NCBI RefSeq assembly: GCF_026898135.2
Contig: NZ_CP114035.2
Coordinates: 1,529,501-1,593,500, forward strand
DNA length: 64,000 nucleotides
Source: Pseudomonas fortuita
GTDB taxonomy: Bacteria > Pseudomonadota > Gammaproteobacteria > Pseudomonadales > Pseudomonadaceae
Reading direction: 5' to 3'
Under the pieces are notes generated by a model that saw nothing but the letters and a program-made list of their open reading frames with translations, ran no database searches and was not told the origin of the DNA. This document shows, piece by piece, positions 28,750 through 36,384 of this stretch. The first letter of the stretch is position 1. Every line of letters begins with the position of its first letter. A program made the translations under genes and the position numbers.

Positions 28750-29706
28750 TCAAAGTGCAGTTGCACAGCGGTAGCGGGTAGGGCCTTCATCATCGCCATC
28801 GTGATAGCGCCCTACCAAGAAGCTATCGTCTGGGCAGGTAAAGTTGCTCTTATTCTCATTTTGTGGTGCAGACCAACCGTCGAACCATCGAATGTTCAGA
28901 TTGTTGTCGTTGTGTGTGAGTGCGCCGCAGGCGTAAGTGGTGATTCCGAAAACCGGAATCAATTGATGGCGGCCAACCATGACCTTCCCGGGTGGGCACA
29001 TAAAGTAAACCCCCGTCATTTCAGGGATGTTATCGGACCAAGATATATCTGTTACCCCGAGAGTTTTTGAATCTAGCTGGAAAGTCGCACAGGTATAAGT
29101 TTGCATTCCGCCCTCTACCTTGCGCCCCAGCATCACCTCGTGAAGCCCGCATGTGAATTTAGTTGTGGTGCCTACGTTTTCACTTACCTTTACTCTATAT
29201 TTATTCGGGGGGGTAGGACGGGTGCGTGACGATGTAATTAAACGGATGCAAGCAGTGCTGTCCCTGGCGTCGCTGTCTTGAGTTTTTCTTTTTTTAACCA
29301 TCATCAAACCCGGGGCGATGATCGTATTGTCTTCGTAGGAAACCAAGTCTTCGAATTCGAAGGCGGGGGTGGACGTCACGCGCCTCGTGGTGCGAAGTTC
29401 CATCGAAAACTTGCCATCCTCTGTGTTGCAACCAATGCCATCGGTAATCAGGATGTTCACGGAAGATGGGAGGTTATCGAACTGTATGGTGCGTCGCTTT
29501 ATATCTTTGCACCAGGTGTTGGGAGAGTTGAATTCATAGTTTACCTGTTCGCCTGAGCCTTCGCCGGGAACAGTCAGTGAACATTGCGCATTGTCTTTGT
29601 CCCGGATAAGGATTGTGCCGTTTTGTGTGGCTGCCTGCACCGCTTGATGCAGGCTGGCCAGCAGTAGGGGTAAAGCAATGATGCTGAGTCTGAGTGCGCT
29701 TGACAT
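28750..29706 (-). CDS. Secreted cysteine-repeat protein B
   Basis: This is a 318-residue exported protein of unknown family. The signal peptide (MSSALRLSIIALPLLLASLHQAVQA) ends near residue 25. The N-terminal half has paired Cys and an LRTTRRVTSTPAFEFEDLVS region. The C-terminal 140 residues hold three copies of a roughly 40-residue motif: Phe-x-Cys, then a Val/Leu-x-Gly-Arg box, then Thr-x-Tyr-x-Cys-Ala/Gly (FTCGLHEVMLGRK..YTCATF; FMCPPGKVMVGRH..YACGAL; FTCPDDSFLVGRYHDGDDEG..YRCATAL). The Cys pairs probably form disulphides after export. A GAGG lies 7 nt before the ATG. It lies 21 nt after gene A and 18 nt before TccC-like gene 1. Confidence 0.75.
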   Translation of the reverse strand: MSSALRLSIIALPLLLASLHQAVQAATQNGTILIRDKDNAQCSLTVPGEGSGEQVNYEFNSPNTWCKDIKRRTIQFDNLPSSVNILITDGIGCNTEDGKFSMELRTTRRVTSTPAFEFEDLVSYEDNTIIAPGLMMVKKRKTQDSDARDSTACIRLITSSRTRPTPPNKYRVKVSENVGTTTKFTCGLHEVMLGRKVEGGMQTYTCATFQLDSKTLGVTDISWSDNIPEMTGVYFMCPPGKVMVGRHQLIPVFGITTYACGALTHNDNNLNIRWFDGWSAPQNENKSNFTCPDDSFLVGRYHDGDDEGPTRYRCATAL

Positions 29707-29727
29707 GATGAAACCTCGGATGTTTGG

Positions 29728-30252
29728 TCAGAACAGTTTGCTGCAGTAGTACTCGGTCTCCATTTCCTTGTCACTGGAAAGCGCCATGCCCGAAAGTACT
29801 TCATTTGCAGCGCATTGCATGCCGTGGTCAGGCTCTTTGAATTTCCGGGTGCTGGTATGAGAGGGGGTCAATGGTTGGCCCCAGATGTCTCTGACTTCAG
29901 CGCAATGTATCCAGTAGTTTGAGGCGTCAAGTATGTCTCGGCCACGCCCGGTCATGATCTTCGGACTCTGGCAGTCGGCGAGAGCGCCTGTTGCAATAAT
30001 TTTGATTTCATTGTAGGTATTGAGCACCTCCCCGCTTTGAGTAACACTTCCGCATACGTACCCAACTTTGTCTTCCAAGCGAACACGCCCCACCATTACA
30101 TTGCCGGGTTTACACTTGAAGTCATGGTGAAACTCCACTAGCGGAGGGGGCGAAATTTCATTAGGATCGATGATTGCAAGTTCTGCAACGGCAGAGTTGC
30201 ACAGCAGTAGCAGCAACGCTGCGGCCGCAGGTGCGGGCCATTTACTGTTCAT
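29728..30252 (-). CDS. Secreted cysteine-repeat protein A
   Basis: This is a 174-residue exported protein. The signal peptide is MNSKWPAPAAAALLLLLCNSAVA. Three degenerate copies of the Cys...Gly-Arg...Tyr-x-Cys motif follow (FKCKPGNVMVGRV..GYVCGSV; CQSPKIMTGRG..WIHCAEV; MQCAANEVLSGMA..EYYCSKLF). It is related to the adjacent protein B and probably arose from the same repeat. The ATG at 30252 is chosen over an upstream in-frame ATG (30321) because it begins the signal peptide and has GAGG upstream. A LuxR-type box lies 67 nt further upstream. Function is unknown. Confidence 0.7.
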   Translation of the reverse strand: MNSKWPAPAAAALLLLLCNSAVAELAIIDPNEISPPPLVEFHHDFKCKPGNVMVGRVRLEDKVGYVCGSVTQSGEVLNTYNEIKIIATGALADCQSPKIMTGRGRDILDASNYWIHCAEVRDIWGQPLTPSHTSTRKFKEPDHGMQCAANEVLSGMALSSDKEMETEYYCSKLF

Positions 30253-30319
30253 GAGCGGGTCCTCATTGGCTAGAAAAAAAGAGTGCACGTCGAGTCTAGC
30301 CAGTTCCAGCGCGTGGAAC

Positions 30320-30339
30320 ACCTGGCAAAAATACTAGGT
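30320..30339. promoter_or_regulatory. LuxR-type box (CT-N12-AG) upstream of gene A
   Basis: ACCTGGCAAAAATACTAGGT has the 20-bp length, CT-N12-AG core and outer ACCT/AGGT symmetry of las/rhl/lux boxes, 67 nt from the gene A start. An almost identical site stands at 31874. About 50 nt beyond it is a degenerate copy of the 31942 box whose internal spacing is wrong. Confidence 0.6.
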
Positions 30340-30547
30340 AGGTGGGGTGGGCGGCCTCGAGGTAACACAACAAGACTGCCGATGCCGACTTATTGTTTTT
30401 TTGCTAGTATCCAGTGCGTATGCTAAGCGAAAAGGGGGGCGCTGAATTTATCATGAAATTCAATTTTCTGATCTGCCGGGGCGGTTGAAGTCCCTCACCC
30501 AGAAGTTCCATGTTGGGGGTGATGGTCTTGATAGTTCAGTTCAATAT

Positions 30548-31516
30548 TCACTGTGCAGTTGCACATCGGTAGCGGGTAGGGCCTTCTTCATCGCCATCGT
30601 GATAGCGCCCTACCAGAAAGCTATCGGTGGGGCAGGCAAAACCGCTCTCATGCTCTCCTTGTGGTGCGGACCACCCGTCAGACCATATAATTTCCAGATC
30701 TTTACTCCCGTTTTTCAGTGAGGCACAGGCATAAGTCGTGGAACCATTCTCGTCATTCCAGTGATCGCGGCCAACCATGACCTTTCCTGGAGGGCACATA
30801 TAATAAGTGCCACTGCTTTCGATGATTTTGTTGGACCAGGAGAGAGGCCCTCTCAAGAGATCAGTTGAAGCCTGCTTGAAGGTCGCGCATATGTAGGCGG
30901 TCCGGCCATCCGTTTCGTCGCCCCGATGTAAGCGCGCCGTGATCACCTCGTGTAAGCCGCATGTGAATCGCTCCCTTGGATCCACGAAGTATGCGGCTTC
31001 TTTAACCTGCGTTGCGGGTATAGGATCAGGGCGCTTGGTGGCTGGCGAGGTCGTTATACGGATACAAGCAGTGCTGTCCCGGGCGTCGCTGTCTTGCGTG
31101 AAGTCTTTTTCAAGCACTAGCACACCGGGTGCGATGTAGTTTTCGAATGAAACCAAGTCTTCGAATTCGAAGGCGGGCATGGATGTTACGCGGCGGGTAG
31201 TGCGAAGTTTTAGTCGGAACTTGGCATCTTCCAAGTCGCAACCAAGGCCATCGGTAATCAGGATTGTCGCGGCGCTGGGGAGGCCATCAAATTGTATTGT
31301 GCGTGGTTTTATATTCTTGCAGCTCGAGTCCGGAAGATTGAATTCATATTGTGTAAGCTTGCCTGAGCCTTCACCGGGCACAGTCAGTGAGCATTGCTCA
31401 TAGTCTTTGTTCCGTATAAGGATTGTGCCGTTCTGCGTCGCTGCCTGTACCGCTTGAGGCAGGCAGGACAGCAACAGGGGTAAAGCGATGATTCCGTATT
31501 TGAGTGGGTTCGACAT
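30548..31516 (-). CDS. Secreted cysteine-repeat protein B' (paralogue of B)
   Basis: This is a 322-residue exported protein, clearly paralogous to B along its full length. The signal peptide is MSNPLKYGIIALPLLLSCLP...VQA, and the text TQNGTILIRNKDYEQCSLTV and TTRRVTSMPAFEFEDLVSFE is nearly the same as in B. It has three Cys repeats of the same type, the last being FACPTDSFLVGRYHDGDEEG..YRCATAQ. The last repeat and the end of the gene are best conserved between the paralogues. It belongs to the outer copy of a tandemly duplicated unit and is separated from gene A by a 295-nt control region. Confidence 0.75.
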   Translation of the reverse strand: MSNPLKYGIIALPLLLSCLPQAVQAATQNGTILIRNKDYEQCSLTVPGEGSGKLTQYEFNLPDSSCKNIKPRTIQFDGLPSAATILITDGLGCDLEDAKFRLKLRTTRRVTSMPAFEFEDLVSFENYIAPGVLVLEKDFTQDSDARDSTACIRITTSPATKRPDPIPATQVKEAAYFVDPRERFTCGLHEVITARLHRGDETDGRTAYICATFKQASTDLLRGPLSWSNKIIESSGTYYMCPPGKVMVGRDHWNDENGSTTYACASLKNGSKDLEIIWSDGWSAPQGEHESGFACPTDSFLVGRYHDGDEEGPTRYRCATAQ

Positions 31517-31539
31517 GATGAAATCTCGTGGTTTTGCTC

Positions 31540-31720
31540 AGAAGAGTAGGCTTCAGTAGTACTGGTTGTTGCCGGAATGAGACATGCCACAAATACTTCA
31601 TGGTTATCGCACTTCGCGACGTGTTGATGCTCGCGGTATCTACGGGCGGTGGGATGCATGGGAATTGATGGCTTGTTCCAGCTGCCCCGACTTATGTGCA
31701 ATAGAACCACTGGTCTGAGC
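31540..31720 (-). pseudogene. Degraded paralogue of secreted protein A
   Basis: On the minus strand the text SRGSWNKPSIPMHPTARRYR aligns with VRDIWGQPLTPSHTSTRKFK of protein A. The final codons align in another frame (QYY-stop-SLLF against EYYCSKLF), TGC having become TGA. The signal peptide and first two repeats are missing. It occupies the same place relative to B' as A does to B, so it is the decayed partner in the duplicated unit. Confidence 0.65.
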
Positions 31721-31873
31721 GCTCATCACCCTCGCGGCCGCGTGCTTGTCAGTCTTGAGCCGCAGCCCGTATGAGCATGGCTCGCGCCTACGTGTTTTGT
31801 AGTGTTATTAACGTCACCTCGCTGATGGCGCCCTGCGTGCAGATCGAGTCTAGCGAGCGCCAGCGCCTGCAAC

Positions 31874-31893
31874 ACCTGGCAAAAATAATAGGG
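31874..31893. promoter_or_regulatory. LuxR-type box toward the left (secreted-protein) arm
   Basis: ACCTGGCAAAAATAATAGGG has the CT-N12-AG core and differs from the 30320 site at only two positions. It lies 357 nt upstream of B', the intervening space being the decayed gene A'. Confidence 0.55.
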
Positions 31894-31941
31894 AGGTGGG
31901 GTGCGTAAGTGCGAGGTGACACAACACGACCGACGATGCCG

Positions 31942-31961
31942 ACCTGTTATTTCTGCTAGTA
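31942..31961. promoter_or_regulatory. LuxR-type box toward the right (P47/Ig) arm
   Basis: ACCTGTTATTTCTGCTAGTA has the CT-N12-AG core; outer symmetry is weaker than in the other boxes. It lies 62 nt before the ATG of the 32024 gene, the same distance as the boxes before gene A and the 51454 gene. Confidence 0.5.
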
Positions 31962-32023
31962 GGCAGTGTGCTAGGTAGGCGATAGCGTGTGGGCAAACGT
32001 AAATCGGATGCCGAGTCGAAGCC

Positions 32024-33835
32024 ATGACCGAGAATACTGCTAGTGAACGCGACAGCGCAGATCGCCCACCCCGCCCGATAATCGAAGGCCTCACACCCTA
32101 TGACGAAATTGACCTTGATGAGTTGGGCGGGGAGGCCCTGAACGTTTTTATAACCTATGACGGTATCGCCGTAGGTCAACTGATAGTCTTTAACTGGACA
32201 GGTGCCGACAAACTCGGTAACGCAGTCGGTTTTTCCGGGGATGTGGATATCGCCGATCACAACTTCGACCCCAGGACAAAACGGGCAACAGTGAGTTTGT
32301 CCAATGCATTTGTCGTGGCGGCTGCCGACGGCTACGCATTTGCGTCTTTTCAGCCTACGTTTCCGGCGCTGGAGGAGTCGATGCGCGCTTTTTGCTTCGT
32401 GGGGGTGCGCCCGCACCGCCTTGAGCATATGCCGGTGGCCCAGGCGCCGAAGTCACACAATCTGTTTATTGACCCGGACTCGCTGGGCAGTGCGGGTGCC
32501 ACTTTCCTGGTACCTGCGTATCAAGCCATGCAAGTGGCAGACAAAGTGACGCTGACATTCGTGGGATATGAAAGTGACGGCACGCAAGATGATACATGGT
32601 CAAAACTTATCGACGTGCAGGCACAGCACGTCGGGCAGGTCTTGAGTTGGAATGTACCATCCTCTTATTTCGATTTCATAAAAAAGGGGTACGCCGAAGT
32701 TTATTATGAGATCCAATTTGCCGCCCCCCCGAAACGTTTGAAGTCGCCGACCCAGACATTCCAGGTCGATAAGGTGCCTGATACGCCGCCCCTGCTGCCG
32801 GCGCTGGACATCGATAATTATGAAAGCGGCCTGCTCGACCCGGAACTGTTCCCCGACGGTTTGACATTGCGCGTGCCCCCCAATGCAGAGCTCATGGTGA
32901 GTGATTGGTTGTTGCTGCACTTCAATGATGAATGGGGTGAACAGCAACTGCGCGTTGACTTGAGCAGCCTGGAAAGCGGGGTGATTGTATTCAATCTGGC
33001 AAAAGACAAGTTGAAGGGGCTGGGCCGCATCAGGCTGGGCTATCAGGTCGCTCGCGAAGGTGTTGCCTACAGCGCGACCGTGCGAGAGGTTGAATTGGTT
33101 GTTCGCCGTGAGGATGCCCCTTTGAAAGTATTTTTCGCGGAAAGTGAGGGTGGCGAGGGTGAGTTCAATGCAAGGCTGCCTGCGGGCAACGCAACGGCGG
33201 GAGCTTATATCGACCTGTCCGGTGTCACCTTGAGGGAGGGCGAAACCCTGGAAGTTTATTGGCAGGGGCGCTCCGAATTAGGCAATAAAACATTTGTTTT
33301 CCCTTTTGGGACGGTGCCCGCAGAACCTTTGAACATACCCCCGGCGGCGGTGGCAGCCAACATGGAACAGGGTGAAACCAGTGTAAAGCGGTTTCCGGTT
33401 TACTACAGGATAGCGCCCGTGGGGCATGAGTCCAAGAAGTTAAATTTGCGCATTCTTCCCCTGGCCCGGGATAAATACCCCACGGTGCAGTGCAGCCCGC
33501 GCAGGGACACCGACCTGTACGTAGAAGATATCAAAGGTACTCACGCGGACCTGACACTGCCCAATTGGCCATTCATGAGTCCGGGGCAACACCTGGTCAT
33601 TACCTTGCTGGGCGTCGCCGGTGGCTCACCCAGGCCTTATCCCATTCGTAATTCCCCCGTGACTCAAGAGGAGGTGGACAAGGGTGTCATCAACGCGATC
33701 TTGCTGAAAGAGACCCTTGAGAATCTGGATGATAACTCGCCACTTGAATTCAACGTCAGTGTTGATTTCGAGGGCCAAGGGGGGAGTGATAACTGGACAC
33801 TCTTCACGCCGACGTCAATGACATTGCGAAAGTGA
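32024..33835 (+). CDS. Ig-like beta-sandwich repeat protein (family I, member 1)
   Basis: This is a 603-residue protein without signal peptide or membrane segment. It seems to be built of about four beta-rich units of 110-150 residues. Each has a strand pattern such as FLVPAYQAMQVADKVTLTFV, then a VPxxYF-type turn, then xEVYYEIQF, closing with a TFQVDK strand before the next unit. The same plan appears in the proteins at 43589 and 47926, so the three form a family. I do not know a name for it. It is the first gene of the right arm, with a LuxR-type box 62 nt upstream, and abuts the next gene. Lack of a signal peptide argues for cytoplasmic storage, lysis release or a dedicated exporter. Confidence 0.7.
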   Translation: MTENTASERDSADRPPRPIIEGLTPYDEIDLDELGGEALNVFITYDGIAVGQLIVFNWTGADKLGNAVGFSGDVDIADHNFDPRTKRATVSLSNAFVVAAADGYAFASFQPTFPALEESMRAFCFVGVRPHRLEHMPVAQAPKSHNLFIDPDSLGSAGATFLVPAYQAMQVADKVTLTFVGYESDGTQDDTWSKLIDVQAQHVGQVLSWNVPSSYFDFIKKGYAEVYYEIQFAAPPKRLKSPTQTFQVDKVPDTPPLLPALDIDNYESGLLDPELFPDGLTLRVPPNAELMVSDWLLLHFNDEWGEQQLRVDLSSLESGVIVFNLAKDKLKGLGRIRLGYQVAREGVAYSATVREVELVVRREDAPLKVFFAESEGGEGEFNARLPAGNATAGAYIDLSGVTLREGETLEVYWQGRSELGNKTFVFPFGTVPAEPLNIPPAAVAANMEQGETSVKRFPVYYRIAPVGHESKKLNLRILPLARDKYPTVQCSPRRDTDLYVEDIKGTHADLTLPNWPFMSPGQHLVITLLGVAGGSPRPYPIRNSPVTQEEVDKGVINAILLKETLENLDDNSPLEFNVSVDFEGQGGSDNWTLFTPTSMTLRK

Positions 33836-33876
33836 CGGGGCGCGCACGTATGCCGCTAAAAGCCATAGGTGGAATC

Positions 33877-36384
33877 ATGAAAAACAAAGAAACGCTGGAA
33901 GAATTTGTCACGTATCTGAAAAATAAACCGAGCACGTATGGGTATGATGCCATTCTGGCGTACGATCGTTTTCGCGCCAACCGGTTATTGCTTCAGGAGT
34001 ACATCGATCGTTTTGACAATAACAGCTATTTTGAACCGCTGTCATTTACCACCACGATTACCCCGGGGGCGCAGTGGGAAGCGGTAGTTGATCATACGCT
34101 GGATGTGCCGCGGTTATCGTTTGAAAACTCAAGTATTGCGCATTCACGCGCGGACTTGACCATGCGTATCACGGCCGGTAAGCAATTGACCCTGACCAGG
34201 TCCATTGGAGCCAAAGTCAAGAAGCTGATTCGGGTAAAAGAGGCCGATTCACTCGATGGCCCAGCCTTGCACGTGAGGATTTCACTGGACGCCAGCCCAG
34301 GGTCAGTGTCCCAGGCCGGGACGGTGTCTCTGGATTTGCAGAAAGCTGAGCACTTTTATCTGAGTTTTGCCGACACCGATGAGGAAAACCTGATCGGTGG
34401 CCAGCGATACAAAGCTATTTTCGACAGCTGGGAGCCTGCCAAAAGGATTTTCGTCCTCACTGAGATGCCGATGAAGGATAGCGACTTCTTGCAGCCGGAG
34501 AAATTTTGGGTCAGAACCCATGCTGCGCCGCTTGCTAAAGTACGAGCCTCCGACCAGTACGGCGAAGGGGAAGTTCTGCTTTTCGTCACAATGAAAGGTA
34601 GCAATAACTCCGATGCTGGCATCCCTGCAGATGATGAAAACATGCATTATCTGCTGCCTGATGCGGTAACCCCTTACACGATGAACCTGTTGCTCGGGAA
34701 CAAGTTTCTGATCAAACGGCTGGTGTCTTTTGGGTTTGAAAGGTTGGAACGCGTGATTGAACCATTCAAGGCCACGTATACAGGCGGTGAGGGTGAAACG
34801 TTCGTCACCGGTATTCAGGCGACAGCGGGGCTTTTGAGTATTCCCGTTGAAGGTGATACTGATGTACTTGAAATAATTGAATTCCCGCAGGGGCTGCTAT
34901 TGAATTTTTCCAGCAGCAGCGACGAAGACGACTTTACAAACTTCAAAGTCAAGGCCAGTGACGAAACGTTGGACTTTGAGTGGTTTGGCCTAGCGAAGGC
35001 GCCCGCCACCTTCAAGGTGAGATCCGGGAGCCAGCAGACGCGCTCGGGCATGGTGTCCTACCGTTGGGAATACAAGGCCTCGTACGCGTTTCATCTGGAA
35101 ACGGCCGGCGACAACGTTGGCCAGTTGACGCTCAAGTTGAGGGCGAAGCCAAGCCTTCGCAGCAAAATGTGGCCCGATCAAGCGTTGGCGGCTAATGCAG
35201 GCCACCCTTTTGCATTGGAGCTCTTCATCAACTTCGGCGAGCAAGCCTTGGCCGAGCACCTCGAAAAGACGATCGAAACCATTGTTGGTGTGGCAACGGA
35301 AATCGATGCATTCCGCCTTAATGGCCTGTTGTTCCGCAGTGGCAAGGAGTCTGCCCAGCCATCGGTTGTGCGCTTTCCGGGTGATCTGACATTGCCTGGT
35401 TACCTTGCGCCGGCACGCACAGAGTTCGAAATCGAGCCAAACGAAACCTTGGTGGAGGCCGGAGGCAAGAGGACGTTCGAGACCACGCTTGGTGCAGGCG
35501 CGTCAGTGACATGGAGCGTGGCGAATCTACCCGGTGACGAGGGTGAAGATTGTGGGTCGTTCACGTCCAACGAGTACACCGCACCGGCCGCCAGCGCCGT
35601 GCTGCGCAGCGGCAAGAAGGTCATTGTCACCGCCACCCGTGGAACGAGTTACAGCAAAGCTTTGGTCAGTATCACCTCTCGCAGCATTGCGGTAGCACCT
35701 ATGGTCATGCAAGCCGCTGCAGGTGGCAAGTTCAAGTTATCGGCGGCGACCCTCGATGGAGAAAAGGTCACGTTTACCCTCCCTTCCGATGCCAAGGGCT
35801 CATTGCAGGAAGACCCTCAGCCAGACCCCTCGGTACAGCAAAGCATGCTCTACGTGGCGCCTGTTGGTGGCCTTCAACAGGGGACGCGCAAGAGCGACGA
35901 ATGGCGACGTCTGCGTGCTACAGCCGCCTGGCGTATTGAGGACGACCTGGCAGAGGTACTGGCAATTGACACCGTTAACGTATCAAGGGAATCGGGCAAT
36001 GGGCAGGAGCAGATTCCGGTATTGCTGCCATTACGAAATGAAACCAACTGGTTCACCCACCATGTTGAGGGTAACGGCATACGGTTGAAGTTCTGGGGAT
36101 CAGGCAAGGGGAATGACTACGAAGTGCCTGCCGAAGACACGACCTGGTACCTGGTGCTTGGCAACGGTACGTTCGAGGATGGTTTGTATACCCCGATAGC
36201 CAACGATGGCCAACCCTTGAGCCGTTATGCGGTGGTGGCAGCAATTGAAGACAACAGAACTTTCTGGCTGTGGACGTACGCCATATTACCCATCCCGTTC
36301 CTCACGCCTGAATTGCTGGTTGAGAAACTGACGGCACAAGATGAAGACGCAGCCTTGCCTGGAGGGTCGGACAATGAAAAGTAA
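33877..36384 (+). CDS. P47/TULIP-like protein with C-terminal Ig-like domain (family II, member 1)
   Basis: This is an 835-residue protein with no signal peptide. Residues about 18-40 (TYGYDAILAYDRFRANRLLL) match the entry motif of Clostridium P47/OrfX-type TULIP proteins (x-Gly-Trp/Tyr-Asp, hydrophobics, then Val/Ala-Asn-x-x-Leu). Long amphipathic beta strands follow (PRLSFENSSIAHSRADLTMR; VRISLDASPG). An Ig-like unit near 525-610 has VTWSVANLPG and YTAPAASAVLRSGKKVIVTA. The end (DNRTFWLWTYAILPIPFL) resembles that of the 51454 protein. TULIP proteins bind lipid in a tubular groove, and P47/OrfX accompany neurotoxins in Clostridium. ATG 33877 has AGGTGG just upstream and is preferred over GTG 33832 and ATG 33850. 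Confidence 0.6.
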   Translation: MKNKETLEEFVTYLKNKPSTYGYDAILAYDRFRANRLLLQEYIDRFDNNSYFEPLSFTTTITPGAQWEAVVDHTLDVPRLSFENSSIAHSRADLTMRITAGKQLTLTRSIGAKVKKLIRVKEADSLDGPALHVRISLDASPGSVSQAGTVSLDLQKAEHFYLSFADTDEENLIGGQRYKAIFDSWEPAKRIFVLTEMPMKDSDFLQPEKFWVRTHAAPLAKVRASDQYGEGEVLLFVTMKGSNNSDAGIPADDENMHYLLPDAVTPYTMNLLLGNKFLIKRLVSFGFERLERVIEPFKATYTGGEGETFVTGIQATAGLLSIPVEGDTDVLEIIEFPQGLLLNFSSSSDEDDFTNFKVKASDETLDFEWFGLAKAPATFKVRSGSQQTRSGMVSYRWEYKASYAFHLETAGDNVGQLTLKLRAKPSLRSKMWPDQALAANAGHPFALELFINFGEQALAEHLEKTIETIVGVATEIDAFRLNGLLFRSGKESAQPSVVRFPGDLTLPGYLAPARTEFEIEPNETLVEAGGKRTFETTLGAGASVTWSVANLPGDEGEDCGSFTSNEYTAPAASAVLRSGKKVIVTATRGTSYSKALVSITSRSIAVAPMVMQAAAGGKFKLSAATLDGEKVTFTLPSDAKGSLQEDPQPDPSVQQSMLYVAPVGGLQQGTRKSDEWRRLRATAAWRIEDDLAEVLAIDTVNVSRESGNGQEQIPVLLPLRNETNWFTHHVEGNGIRLKFWGSGKGNDYEVPAEDTTWYLVLGNGTFEDGLYTPIANDGQPLSRYAVVAAIEDNRTFWLWTYAILPIPFLTPELLVEKLTAQDEDAALPGGSDNEK

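Larger units (their letters stand above)
31517..32023. other. Divergent control region between the secreted-protein and P47 arms
   Basis: This 507-nt stretch has no intact gene. It holds the remnant of a second gene A next to B' (31540-31720) and two LuxR-type boxes back to back (31874 toward the left arm, 31942 toward the right arm). The stretch 31845-31975 is about 80% like 30290-30420 by eye, showing that promoter and genes were duplicated together. Confidence 0.6.
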
